DNA from: Azonexaceae bacterium
GTDB taxonomy: Bacteria > Pseudomonadota > Gammaproteobacteria > Burkholderiales > Rhodocyclaceae
DNA length: 34,110 nt
Assembly (NCBI GenBank): GCA_009469665.1
Contig: SSTB01000047.1
Location: 1 to 34,110 of the forward strand
Direction of reading: 5' to 3'
Both the position numbers and the translations under genes were made by a program. A model generated the notes under the pieces. The model had not been told where the DNA came from and made no database searches. It was given only the letters and a program-made list of their open reading frames with translations. Each line of letters opens with the position of its first letter. Within the stretch, counting starts at the first letter, position 1. Below are positions 1 to 8,961 of the stretch, one piece after another.

Positions 1-267
1 ATCCCCGCCCAGGCCTCCGAAGCCATCGTCAAGAAAGCACGCTGCGTCGCCTGCCACGCCGTCGACAAGAAGATGGTTGGGCCGGCCTACAAGGATGTCG
101 CTGCCAAATACAAGGGCGACTCCGGCGCCGCTGCCAAGCTGGCGGAAAAGGTTCGTGCCGGCGGTACGGGCGTCTGGGGCCAGATTCCCATGACCCCGAA
201 TGGCCCGGACAAGATCAGCGATGCCGATCTCGCAGAAGCGATCAAGTGGATTCTCTCGCTGCAGTAA
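1..267 (+). CDS. Class I cytochrome c (c551/c552 type), 5' partial
   Basis: The reading frame is open from base 1, so the start codon and most of the signal peptide lie before the window. The visible part begins with residues that look like the end of a signal peptide (IPAQAS). The heme-attachment motif CVACH is at visible residues 15-19, and the likely axial methionine is in IPMTPN at residue 64. The mature length of about 80 residues and the late IPM motif fit the small c551/c552 (cytochrome c8) family, which are soluble periplasmic electron carriers. The partner enzyme cannot be told from the sequence. The gene ends in TAA at 267 and is followed by a strong hairpin. I am confident of the family and less so of the subclass. 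Confidence 0.9.
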   Translation: MPAQASEAIVKKARCVACHAVDKKMVGPAYKDVAAKYKGDSGAAAKLAEKVRAGGTGVWGQIPMTPNGPDKISDADLAEAIKWILSLQ

Positions 268-278
268 GCCGCTTCCCC

Positions 279-305
279 TGGGGCGGGTCTTGAGTGCCCG
301 CCCCA
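279..305 (+). terminator. Hairpin after the cytochrome c gene, probable terminator
   Basis: TGGGGCGGG (279-287) and CCCGCCCCA (297-305) form a perfect 9-bp GC-rich stem with a 9-base loop, 12 bases after the cytochrome stop codon. The following tract (TATTC) is a poor U-run, so termination may be weak or factor-assisted. Confidence 0.55.
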
Positions 306-536
306 TATTCGGACGCGCTCTATCGAATCCCTGCGAAACATCGCAGGCCTGCGGCGGATACCGCTAGGACGACCCTCCCGGAAGGCGATCGCGGTCTTTG
401 TGCATCAGGGTCCAGATCTACTTTTCCCGGTGTGCTGTACCGGCAGGGAAATCCGGTAAGCGTCGCAACGACGCAACGCGCCGTTCGCATGCCGCACTCC
501 CCGCACCACATTCCGCGGCTTCGAGACCAGAACGGT
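306..536. other. Non-coding gap between convergent genes
   Basis: No convincing gene is seen between the cytochrome c hairpin and the end of the b561 gene. The gap contains a second perfect small hairpin, CCTGCGA-AACA-TCGCAGG at 330-347, and an imperfect fold made of TTTCCCGG and CCGG..GGGAAA around 421-452. Both could serve as 3'-end structures for the flanking convergent transcripts. Confidence 0.4.
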
Positions 537-1073
537 CTATTTCTCCTGCCCACCGGCCCCCGGAAGCATCCGCCCGAGCACCCCGTCACGCTTGACCCCA
601 TGCGCCAGGGCCGCCGCGATGTGTAGCGAAGCCAAGCCGGCGCCAGCCCAAACGATGACCCAGTGAGCCCGCTTGAAGAATTCGTTCAATTCCTTGTCCG
701 GCCACCCGGCCTTGGGCAGGTCGATGCCGAAGAACTTCATGGGAAAGGTAGTAAACGAAGACGACAAGTACCCGGCCACGGGAGCCAAGACCAGGAAAAG
801 GTAGAGCGCGTGGTGCACAGACCGAGCTGCCAGTACCTCGAAGCGTGACCCCGGCAATGCCGGAGGGGTGTTGAGCCGGCGCCAGAAAAGCCGCAGCAGA
901 ACCAACAGAAAGGCCAAAATCCCTAGGGACTTGTGCAGGCTGAACGCCGCACTCCTCTCGGGGCCTTTGGGGAGGTCCAGCATCGTCCAACCGAGCCAGA
1001 ACAGCCCGAAAATCAGGGCCGCCTGCAACCAGTGCAGCGCGATCGCCGGGGTACCGTAACGGGGACTCGCCAT
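537..1073 (-). CDS. Cytochrome b561 family membrane protein
   Basis: This 178-residue protein has four hydrophobic segments (about 10-30, 48-64, 85-105 and 135-160) and histidines placed as in bacterial b561/CybB proteins: H14 (ALHWLQ), H47 (SLHKSLG), H87/H88 (SVHHAL), H137 and H151. Such proteins carry two b hemes in the inner membrane and exchange electrons with the quinone pool. The ATG at 1073 is preceded by AGGA at a good distance. It lies downstream of the cytochrome c550/binding-protein pair on the same strand, separated by 94 bases and a strong hairpin, so it may be either an attenuated third gene of that operon or independent. The physiological electron partner is unknown. Confidence 0.88.
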   Translation of the reverse strand: MASPRYGTPAIALHWLQAALIFGLFWLGWTMLDLPKGPERSAAFSLHKSLGILAFLLVLLRLFWRRLNTPPALPGSRFEVLAARSVHHALYLFLVLAPVAGYLSSSFTTFPMKFFGIDLPKAGWPDKELNEFFKRAHWVIVWAGAGLASLHIAAALAHGVKRDGVLGRMLPGAGGQEK

Positions 1074-1125
1074 TTGATCCTACCGGTTGAAGCGGCCCAC
1101 CATCGGCACGGCCGCCACGAGGAAT

Positions 1126-1154
1126 CGCTGGTCCGTGCGCAGCCCGGACCAGCG
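1126..1154 (-). terminator. 10-bp hairpin between binding protein and b561 genes
   Basis: CGCTGGTCCG (1126-1135) and CGGACCAGCG (1145-1154) are perfectly complementary with a 9-base loop. It sits 14 bases after the stop of the binding-protein gene. There is no U-run on either strand, so it may be a weak terminator or an mRNA-stabilising structure rather than a classic intrinsic terminator. Confidence 0.45.
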
Positions 1155-1167
1155 CGAAACACGAGCG

Positions 1168-2010
1168 TCAGCCCGGCTGATAGGTGGCGTTGTGGCGCTT
1201 GAAAATCGCCGCAAGCGTTCCGTCCGCCCTAAGCTCTGAGACTGCCCGTGTCAGAGCTGCCGCAAGCTCCATCTCTTCGGCCTTGACGGCCATCCCCAAG
1301 GACCAGCCCGACACCCGCAGCTCAGGCATCTCGACGGCGTCAACGACGAATTTGGACTGCCCCTGCAGAACAGCCTCCAATTCGGTCCTTGGCCCCATGA
1401 TGGCAGCAATCTGGCCATTGACGAGAGCGTTTGCGGCCTCGGTATGGGACTTGAAATGCACCACGCTTTCCCGCAGCCGCCCATTAAGGGCCGCCAACAG
1501 AAAATGGTCGGAAAGCGTCGCGATCTCGACGCCTACCTTTTCGCGGGTAAATACCTCGAGCGCCACCGCGGAAGAGCCAACCAGCTTTTGAACTTTGGCC
1601 GGATCGCGGGCCACCGCGATGGTCTCGCGGTGATAGGGAGCAAAGATCCTGACCTTGTCGTTTTGGCGGGCAAGGTGCTCGTCAACCGGAACATGCATCA
1701 TGACGTCGGCAGGCTGGGTTCCGAGGTAGTGCCCCTTCCAGACCATATTGCGAAGATCGTCGTTCATGTCTTCGTCGGCGTTGAACCCGACGACTTCCGC
1801 CGTAAGCCCGAGCTTCTCCGCCAGCGCACGACCGATATCGGCATCGATGCCCTTGGCGTCTTTTGAATAGGGCGGGAAGTCGTTGTAAACAGCGATCCGG
1901 AGGCGACCGCGCTTACGGACCCCCTCCAGATCGGTTGCCACAGCCGGCAAGGCGCCGGCCAGCGGCAAGGCAGCAATGGCCTTCAGCCAGAGACGACGAT
2001 CACTCGACAT
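1168..2010 (-). CDS. Periplasmic solute-binding protein (family 3), PQQ-dehydrogenase-associated type
   Basis: This 280-residue protein has a signal peptide (about 1-25, ending LPAVA before TDLEG) followed by a type 3 solute-binding fold beginning RIAVYNDFPPYS, with a typical late segment GWSLGMAVKAEE. It lacks any neighbouring ABC permease or ATPase. Its nearest relatives by context are the MoxJ/XoxJ-like proteins that accompany quinoprotein alcohol dehydrogenases and their cytochromes, where they are thought to help maturation or activity of the dehydrogenase in the periplasm; this role is inferred. The ATG at 2010 lies inside the end of the upstream cytochrome gene (11-bp overlap), which indicates translational coupling. 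A longer frame upstream to 2217 has no signal peptide and would overlap the cytochrome, so it was rejected as the start. Confidence 0.85.
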   Translation of the reverse strand: MSSDRRLWLKAIAALPLAGALPAVATDLEGVRKRGRLRIAVYNDFPPYSKDAKGIDADIGRALAEKLGLTAEVVGFNADEDMNDDLRNMVWKGHYLGTQPADVMMHVPVDEHLARQNDKVRIFAPYHRETIAVARDPAKVQKLVGSSAVALEVFTREKVGVEIATLSDHFLLAALNGRLRESVVHFKSHTEAANALVNGQIAAIMGPRTELEAVLQGQSKFVVDAVEMPELRVSGWSLGMAVKAEEMELAAALTRAVSELRADGTLAAIFKRHNATYQPG

Positions 2011-2428
2011 GCACGGTTTCCAGATACGCACGGATAGCCCACATGGCCTCCTGAGGGAAGGTCCCCTCGAACGGAGGCATGTACACGCGACCGTCACGGA
2101 CCGAGCCCTTGCGAATGCGCTGCAGGAAGATTTCGTCGCCGTCGTCACCCTGGGGCAAGTAACGCAGATCGGGGGCGATACCGCCCGAAATGGCCTCGAT
2201 GCCATGGCAACGAGCACAGTTCTGGTTGTAGGCGGAGGTACCGATCTTGATGGCAGTGGCGTCCTTGCGGTAGGGGTTGCTCTTCAGCCAATCGGCCCCC
2301 AGGGGTTTGAGTCCGGTCGTATCAACGGCTTGGGGAACCACGTCACCATGGGAGAACGCCGGGGCGGAAGCAGCGGAAACCCAACAGGCGACCGCCAGAG
2401 ACGACAGAAAGCGGAAGGAAATTTTCAC
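2000..2428 (-). CDS. pedF: Cytochrome c550, PedF type
   Basis: This 142-residue exported cytochrome has a signal peptide at 1-26, one heme motif CARCH at 71-75 and a probable methionine ligand at 117 (YMPPF). The segment after the signal peptide (HGDVVPQAVDTTGLKPLG) matches what I know of the PedF family, the cytochrome c550 that accepts electrons from PQQ-dependent alcohol dehydrogenases. The start is a GTG at 2428, chosen because AGGAG stands five bases upstream and the signal peptide begins there; an upstream ATG adds 21 residues that spoil the signal peptide. The gene overlaps the binding-protein gene by 11 bp. A sigma-54-type promoter lies about 50 bases upstream, and an AcoR-like activator is divergently transcribed. 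No quinoprotein dehydrogenase gene is in the window. Confidence 0.85.
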   Translation of the reverse strand: MKISFRFLSSLAVACWVSAASAPAFSHGDVVPQAVDTTGLKPLGADWLKSNPYRKDATAIKIGTSAYNQNCARCHGIEAISGGIAPDLRYLPQGDDGDEIFLQRIRKGSVRDGRVYMPPFEGTFPQEAMWAIRAYLETVHVE

Positions 2429-2479
2429 ATTAGCTCCTTTTATGAGTATGCGGACAACGGCAAAAAATCCCTGGACCAT

Positions 2480-2495
2480 AGCAATTTCCATTCCA
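2480..2495 (-). promoter_or_regulatory. Sigma-54 (-24/-12) promoter for the cytochrome c550 operon
   Basis: On the minus strand the sequence reads TGGAATGGAAATTGCT. The invariant GG and GC are separated correctly, and the -12 half TTGCT is perfect against the TGGCACG-N4-TTGCW consensus. Transcription would begin near 2469, giving a leader of about 40 bases. The divergent gene encodes a sigma-54 activator, which supports the call. Confidence 0.72.
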
Positions 2496-2620
2496 CCACC
2501 GGGGCCAGGAAGGGGACTCCGAGTTTACACGGGTTAACGGGCGAAATGGAATCCGGGCATACCCTGGCGGGAGAAAATCCTTGCTGCGACCGGGGGGACT
2601 ATTGCTAATAAAATGGGCAG

Positions 2621-2639
2621 GTGTTACGTTATTAAACAC
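2621..2639. promoter_or_regulatory. Palindrome GTGT-N11-ACAC, candidate activator site
   Basis: GTGTTACGTTATTAAACAC is an inverted repeat with arms GTGTT and AACAC. It lies in the leader of the AcoR-like gene and about 160 bases upstream of the predicted cytochrome transcription start, which is a usual distance for a sigma-54 enhancer. The assignment to the AcoR-like protein is inference. Confidence 0.4.
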
Positions 2640-2681
2640 AATCTCGAAAAACACTATAACAACAGCGTGGAGCAGCAGCAG

Positions 2682-4688
2682 ATGGGACAACTACAGCATG
2701 CGGGCGACGGACATGGCGCGCGCCTGAAATTGGCGCGTGAACTTTTTTTCGTCAGGGGCGACCTCCCAGAAGGGCTGGTGGACCCCCTGATTCTCCGGTC
2801 CTGGGAGCGTTGCCGTCGCTTCGGTCTGGTCGAGACGGGCTTCGCTCCCACGTCGGATTCCCTGGACCGGATGGCGCTGAAGACCGAACTGGAACGCCAA
2901 CGCGATCTCGTGGCCATCGGCAAGCCGATCATGGAGCATGTCTTCGAACAAATCCGGGAGTCAAGCAGTATGGTCATACTCGCCGATGCGAATGGCCTTC
3001 TGCTCCATACCCAGGGTGATCCGGACTTTGTTGACCGCGCCCACCGTGTCACGCTCTCCCCGGGCGCGTCCTGGGACGAGACTTGCCGGGGCACGAACGC
3101 CATCGGCACCGCCCTGGCTGAGGAGTTGCCTGCTGCGATTTTTGGGGCTGAGCACTTTCTCGAGCACAACGCATTTCTGACTTGCTGCGCTAGCCCCATC
3201 TTCGGCCCCGACGGAAGAATGCTCGGCGTCATCGACATTTCCGGAGACTATCGCAATCAACAGCGGCACACGCTCGGTCTGGTGCGCCTGGCATCCCAGT
3301 TGGTCGAGCGGCGCCTATTCGAGCACCTCCATTCCCGCGACGTATTGGTCAGTTTTCATCACCGCCCCGAGTACCTGGGTAGTCCCAAGGAGGGCTTGGC
3401 GGCGGTTTCCCAGGAAGGGCAAGTCCTCGCCATCAATCAGGCGGGCCTTGAACAGTTGGGTATCCGGCGCGTCGACGTGGTCCGGCGCGATTTTTCCATG
3501 GTGTTCGAGACCAACTTCTCCACATTGGTCGATCGACTCCGTACCGACACCCAGGCGATGGGGGAAATTTCTGTCGGGGGGCACCGATTCTGCGTCCAGC
3601 TACGGGGACAGTTCCCGGCGACCTCAGGTTCCGGACGTATCTTCGAAGAACCTGCGCTCATCGCCAAACCCACTCGCCGATCCGAGGGATCGAGTACAAC
3701 CAACGGTCCCACCCTGGACACGCTGAATGCCGGCGATGCCCAGTTCCAGTCAGCCATTGAGCGGGCACGTCGCATCCTGGGCAAGGACATTCCCATCCTG
3801 ATTCAGGGTGAGTCGGGCGCCGGAAAAGAAATGTTTGCCAAGGCCTTCCATAATTCCGGTCCCCGGCGCAGTGGTCCCTTCGTCGCACTCAACTGCGCCG
3901 CCATTCCCGAAACGCTGATCGAATCTGAGCTGTTCGGCTACCAGGGCGGGGCGTTCACCGGTGCCCGCAAGGAAGGGGCTCCCGGCAAAATCCAGCAGGC
4001 CCATGGAGGGACGCTGTTCCTGGATGAAATCGGAGACATGCCTCTCAACCTGCAGGCCCGCCTGCTGCGAGTGCTGCAGGAACGCAGCATCACGCCGCTG
4101 GGGAGTTGCCGCGCCGTTCAGGTCGACATTTCCCTGGTTTGCGCCACCCACCGCAAGTTGCGGGAGGAAGTCGCCCGGGGCGCGTTCCGGGAAGATCTCT
4201 ATTACCGTCTGAATGGCCTCTGTGTCACTCTGCCCGCCCTGCGGGAGCGCCACGACCTCAGGGAACTGGCCATGACCCTGGTCCGTCACGAGGCGGGACG
4301 CAGGGAGAACCTGCGCTTCTCGGAGACGGCTCTGCGCACCATGGAAGTTTACTCCTGGCCCGGCAACATTCGGCAGTTAAACAACGTGATTCGCGTTGCC
4401 ATCGCCTTGCTGGACGACGACGAAGATGTGATTACCGACGCCCACCTCCCGGAGGAGTTGTTCGAATCCACCATGGCCGGCAAGCCCGGCCCCTGCCGGA
4501 TGCCGGACAGCGTTGCTTGGTTGGCGACCAGCGAACAACCAGCGGCTGGGAGTGTGCGCAGCCTCGAAGAAATCGGCCGCCAGGCCGCCCTGCGGGCTCT
4601 TGACGCAGCCGGAGGGAACATTTCCGCAGCGGCGCGCCAGTTGGGTATCAGCCGCAACACCCTTTACCGCAAACTCGGGCGCTTCTGA
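2682..4688 (+). CDS. AcoR-like sigma-54-dependent transcriptional activator
   Basis: This 668-residue protein has an AcoR-type sensory N-terminus with a GAF-like region (about 80-210), a second PAS-like stretch (about 235-305), an AAA+ sigma-54 interaction domain and a Fis-type helix-turn-helix at the end (ISAAARQLGISRNTLYRKL). Walker A is GESGAGKE (376-383), the sigma-54 contact loop GAFTGA is intact (423-428) and Walker B is GGTLFLDEIGD (about 442-452). No receiver domain is present, so it probably senses a small molecule directly, as AcoR-family activators of alcohol and acetoin oxidation genes do. The ATG at 2682 is preceded by GGAG nine bases away. An in-frame ATG at 2613 has no close ribosome site and would make the candidate operator coding. 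Its likely target is the divergent cytochrome c550 operon. Confidence 0.92.
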   Translation: MGQLQHAGDGHGARLKLARELFFVRGDLPEGLVDPLILRSWERCRRFGLVETGFAPTSDSLDRMALKTELERQRDLVAIGKPIMEHVFEQIRESSSMVILADANGLLLHTQGDPDFVDRAHRVTLSPGASWDETCRGTNAIGTALAEELPAAIFGAEHFLEHNAFLTCCASPIFGPDGRMLGVIDISGDYRNQQRHTLGLVRLASQLVERRLFEHLHSRDVLVSFHHRPEYLGSPKEGLAAVSQEGQVLAINQAGLEQLGIRRVDVVRRDFSMVFETNFSTLVDRLRTDTQAMGEISVGGHRFCVQLRGQFPATSGSGRIFEEPALIAKPTRRSEGSSTTNGPTLDTLNAGDAQFQSAIERARRILGKDIPILIQGESGAGKEMFAKAFHNSGPRRSGPFVALNCAAIPETLIESELFGYQGGAFTGARKEGAPGKIQQAHGGTLFLDEIGDMPLNLQARLLRVLQERSITPLGSCRAVQVDISLVCATHRKLREEVARGAFREDLYYRLNGLCVTLPALRERHDLRELAMTLVRHEAGRRENLRFSETALRTMEVYSWPGNIRQLNNVIRVAIALLDDDEDVITDAHLPEELFESTMAGKPGPCRMPDSVAWLATSEQPAAGSVRSLEEIGRQAALRALDAAGGNISAAARQLGISRNTLYRKLGRF

Positions 4689-4718
4689 GCGAGGAGCTGG
4701 CCGACTGCCCAACGGGCC

Positions 4719-7700
4719 TCACCGAGGGGCTGCCCCCGGCATCGCCTCCTGCGGCAGGGCCGGCGCGAGCCATTTGGCCAGGACGATGTACAGGGCATCC
4801 GGATCGACCGGCTTGCTGACGAAGTCGGTCATCCCTGCAGCCATGCAGGCCGCCTTGTCCTCAGGAAAGGCGTTCGCGGTCATGGCCACAATCGGGGTGT
4901 GCGCCCAACCCGGCAATTCCCTGATTCTCCGGGTTGCCTCCAGGCCGTCGACGTGGGGCATCTGCATGTCCATCAGAACCAGATCGCAGGGGTTCCCAGC
5001 GGCAAGAACGACCGCTTCCTCGCCGTCGCAGGCGACATCGACCGTAATCCCCACGTCGGCCAGTAGCTCGACCGCGACCTCCTGATTAATCGGATCATCC
5101 TCGGCCAGGAGGATACGGGTACCCTGGTTACTAGCGCGCAAGCGCTCTTCGGCACCTGCAGGGCTCACCGCCAGTTCCGTAAGCACGGCGCCGGAAGGAA
5201 GACCCGAATCCAGCGCCTGGGCGAGAGTCCGCGCACTCAGGGGCTTGAGCAGGACGCCCGCCATGCCGGCTTGGCCGGCCTGCAGTCCGAAACTCTCGTC
5301 GCCGGACGCCGTCACCAGAAATCCGGCGGGCGACGCGACTCCGGCAGCCTCCCGAATGAGCTGGAAGGTTTCGATTCCGTCGATATCCGGCATGTGGAAG
5401 TCGAGCAGGACGTAATCGAAATCGCGACCGGCACTCCGGGCTGCATGGTAGGCCGCGACTGCCGCCAGGCCCGTCCCGACGGCCTCGCACTCCATCCCCA
5501 TGCCGATGAGCAAGCGTTCCAGGACGCTGCGGGTGACGGCGAGATCATCGGCCACCAGAACCCTTTTCCCGGCAAAACGCCTTGCCCCTGGCGCAAGGAC
5601 TTCATCGGACACCACACCCAGCGCAGCGTCAGCCAGAAGGTGCTTCCGCCCCCTGGAATACTGCTTGCGCCGGCGTCTCCACCCATCAGGCGGGCGAGGC
5701 TGCGGGTGACGACAAGGCCCAACCCGGTCCCGCCGAAGCGGCGCGTCGTGGAAGCATCGGCCTGTTCGAAAGGTTCGAAGAGGCGTTGCATGTGCTCGGC
5801 AGAAATGCCGATGCCGGTATCCTGCACCTCGAAGCGGGCCAGTACGCTCCTTTCGTCCTGTTCCAGCACGGAAGCACGCAGAATCACACTCCCCGCCTCG
5901 GTAAACTTGACCGCATTGCTCAGGTAGTTGAGCAAGGCCTGGGCGATACGGGTCGGATCCCCCTCCACCACATGGGGCAGGTCTTCGCAATCAACCACCA
6001 GTTCCAGACCCTTGGCCTGTGCCCGCTCCACGATCATGGTGCAGACCCGGTCGACCAGGGCTCTCGGTTCGAAGCGCGTCCTTTCCACCTGCAACTTTCC
6101 CGCCTCGATCTTGGAAAAATCCAGGATGTCGTTGATGATCGCCAGGAGATGGTCGGCCGAAGCCGCAACCTTGGCCAAACGCTCGCCCTGCTCCGGTGTG
6201 GGACGGGTTTTGCGCAGCCGATGGGTCAGCCCGATGATGGCGTTGATCGGCGTGCGGATTTCATGGCTCATATTGGCCAGAAACTGGCTCTTGGTCCGGG
6301 TGGCGGTCACGGCCTGCAGGCGGGCTTCCTCCAGATCCCGAGTGCGCTCTGCAACCATGTCTTCCAGATGGTGCCTGTGAGCCTCCAGTTCGAGTGCAAC
6401 CCGTTTCTGCTCGGTCATATCCCGACAGGAGCCGAGAAGATTTCCATCGGGCAGGACAATGGCGTTCAATTCGACCGGTACGCGTGAGCCATTTTTGCGC
6501 AGCAGGACGAGATCACTGCGCAGGTGCCGCTCTGCCCGAATTCTTTCCACCCCGGCCCTTACCTCGTCCAAGCGCTCGGGGGGCACCAATTGCCAGAGCA
6601 ACATCCCGACCAGGTCGCCGGGTGCGCGGCCGACCAATGCGCCGGCCTGACGGTTGGCGTACACGCAGCGGTAGTCGCTTCCGATGATGAAGACACCATC
6701 GGCAGAATAATCAAGGATTCCCTGGAAGGCCCGCTCCCGCTGCGCCAGGCGCACCGCCGCGAGCAGGCGCTGTTGCCGCAGGAGCAGCAAGAGGATCGCC
6801 GCAGCCGCGATGAGCACCCCGAGTGCCGCCAGGGTCGTCTGCAGTGCAAGATCGCGCAGATCGCCGAGAACCTCGTCCCTATCGACCTTGGCGATCATGA
6901 CCCAGGGGGTTCCCTCGATCGGTTCCGCCACGGCGAGGACGGGGATTCCCCGGGAGTCGATCCCCTCGATGATGCGCTTGCCCTGAAACAGGGCCTGGAC
7001 CACCGGAAGTTGCGTTTGCGTCCGCTCGATACGGTGCGGTGCCGCAGAGAGATCATGGTCATCGTTCCCGAGCAGGACCAGAGCCTGATCGCCCTGGCGC
7101 TCTACAAGATGGGTCCGGGCACTGCGCGTGGGTGCGGGCCAGGTGCGCAGGGCAGGGAAAAGTGCGGCGCTCGGGTCGATATTGAGCAGCACCACGGCCG
7201 CGAGGGTCGTGTCACCGGGGGTCGTGGAATGAACCCCCACGGCAAAGGACAACTCGCTGCGATGTTGCGACGCAGTGGCCGACGGCGAAAAATCGATGAG
7301 CACGGGCTCACCACTCTCCCGCAGATCCTCTTGTACGCCGGCGTGGAGGTCCAGCCGGTCGTGCCAGGGCTCGCCGACATACAAGCGGCGGGGCCCCTGG
7401 GGGTCGAAGACCTCAATGCCGGCGTAGCCATAGGTCTGCCGTACCAAATTGAGCCGGACCAAGATGTCCGCCGCCCGCCGCCCCTCGGGAGCCGCAAAGA
7501 GCCGGGCGAGATCCTCGGCATCCAGAATACCCTGGGCTAGCACCTTGGCATCTGCACGCCGCTCTCGCAGCCATTCCTCCATCTGCCTCGCCTTGAGCAC
7601 CGCAACCGACTCCAGCCGCCCGACCTCGCGCCGATGCAACTGGGCCGCCTGCAAGCCATACACGGCGGCACCCGCCCCGCAGACCAGGACCGCGATAACA

Positions 7701-7738
7701 AGAAACAGGACTGCGAAGCGAAAATCGGACCGCTGCAT
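4719..7738 (-). pseudogene. Hybrid sensor histidine kinase interrupted by a -1 frameshift
   Basis: The first frame encodes a transmembrane helix (about 8-30), a periplasmic sensor region (31-295), a second helix (about 301-321), a PAS domain (about 335-445), a coiled coil, a HisKA domain with the phospho-acceptor H492 in SHEIRTP, and an ATPase domain with N, DTGIG and GGTGLGL boxes up to residue 706. Two receiver domains (KRVLVADD..LLDFHMPD and RILLAEDD..LMDMQMPH) follow, but in another frame. The frames join near 5618-5626, where adding one C would restore one protein of about 1,005 residues. As written, the first frame runs about 100 nonsense residues and stops at 5312. No slippery heptamer is visible, so a sequencing error or a real mutation is likelier than programmed shifting. 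The ATG at 7738 has GGAG four bases upstream; in-frame ATGs at 7771 and 7792 lack one. Confidence 0.85.
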
Positions 7739-7954
7739 TGCGCTCCACGGAGGCGTAGGAAGCCGTGACATCCCAGGCCGAATGCCTGACATGGGGGATT
7801 CCGGAACAAGGGTATCCGGCTTGTGACCGATGCGACAAGCGCCGGAGCCCCCGTCACCCCTCACCAACAAACCACATTTGTCGATTATTTCATTTTTGGC
7901 ATTCAAGTCAAGCCCGGAGTCCCACGGTAATATGGCGTCTTTTTCCCGCCCCCC

Positions 7955-8941
7955 ATGAAATCGCCCGCCCAAGTCCTGTTCAGCGCGGAAACCCCCTTCC
8001 CCATCCTGCCCGCGGTCGACCACTATGCCGGCTCCGAGCGGCTCATTATGAAAGCGCTCGAACTCCAGGCCCAGCTGGGGCCCATTTTCGACATCACCTG
8101 CGATTGCGAAGACGGCGCCCCCGCCGGCGCCGAATCCGCCCACGCCGAAATGGCGGCCGGGTTGATCGCCTCACCCGGCAATCGCTTCAACCGCGTCGGG
8201 CTGCGCATCCACGATATCACCCATCCCCACTGGCGACGGGATCTGGAAGTCGCCCTCCCCCGCTGTGGCGACCGGCTTCCCTTCGTCACCCTGCCCAAGG
8301 CCTGCCGACTCGAAGACGTGCGGACCCAGATCGCCTGTCTGCGGCAAATCGAAGCTGCCTGCGGCATCGAGCGGCCTATCCCCGTTCATGTGTTGATCGA
8401 AACCCACGGCGCCCTACGCCAGGTCTGGGACATCGCCGCCCTGCCCGGCGTCGAGAGCCTCGATTTCGGCCTGATGGACTTCGTTTCCGGCCACTACGGC
8501 GCCATCCCCGCTTCGGCCATGACCAGTCCGGGGCAGTTCGAGCACCCCCTGGTCGCCCGCGCCAAGGCCGAGATATCCGCGGCCGCTTTCGCCAACGGCA
8601 TCGTCCCCACCCACAACGTCACCACGGAACTAAGGGATACGGAAGTCATCCGCAACGATGCCCGGCGCGCCCGCGAGCAGTTTGGCTACCTGCGCATGTG
8701 GAGCATCCACCCCAATCAGATCCTGCCCATCGTGGAGGCACTGCGCCCGGATTTTTCCGAGGTGGAGACTGCCATGGCCATCCTGACCGCGGCCCAGGAC
8801 AACGCCTGGGGCCCGATCCAGCACGCCGGCAAGCTGCACGACCGGGCATCCTATCGCTACTGGTTCGACCTCCTGGCCCGGGCCCGGGTCACCGGCATGG
8901 CGCTGCCCGAGGAGGCGCTACGACGCTTCTTTCCCGCCTGA
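7955..8941 (+). CDS. HpcH/HpaI aldolase / CitE-like CoA-ester lyase family protein
   Basis: This 328-residue protein has the TIM-barrel signatures of the CitE/malyl-CoA lyase superfamily: an acidic motif CDCEDG (49-54), a metal-binding glutamate in LIETHGAL (E149) and an aspartate in FGLMDF (D175). These enzymes cleave or form C-C bonds of citramalyl-, malyl- or citryl-type CoA esters. The exact substrate cannot be read from the sequence, and no other citrate lyase subunits are nearby, so it is not a classical citrate lyase beta chain. It is soluble and cytoplasmic. The start ATG at 7955 directly follows a pyrimidine-rich leader without a clear ribosome site. The next gene, truC, starts 21 bases after the stop on the same strand and is probably cotranscribed. 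Confidence 0.82.
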   Translation: MKSPAQVLFSAETPFPILPAVDHYAGSERLIMKALELQAQLGPIFDITCDCEDGAPAGAESAHAEMAAGLIASPGNRFNRVGLRIHDITHPHWRRDLEVALPRCGDRLPFVTLPKACRLEDVRTQIACLRQIEAACGIERPIPVHVLIETHGALRQVWDIAALPGVESLDFGLMDFVSGHYGAIPASAMTSPGQFEHPLVARAKAEISAAAFANGIVPTHNVTTELRDTEVIRNDARRAREQFGYLRMWSIHPNQILPIVEALRPDFSEVETAMAILTAAQDNAWGPIQHAGKLHDRASYRYWFDLLARARVTGMALPEEALRRFFPA

Positions 8942-8961
8942 ACGCCTACGCGGACGAAGCC

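Noticed and set aside
5612..5630. Programmed -1 frameshift signal in the hybrid kinase gene
   Set aside because: The junction has no X-XXY-YYZ slippery heptamer and no obvious stimulatory element; a simple one-base loss is a better explanation.
7765..8961. N-terminal extension of truC by about 400 codons
   Set aside because: It runs in another frame of the CitE-like gene and has an arginine/proline-rich composition without family similarity; the TruC fold starts at 8962.
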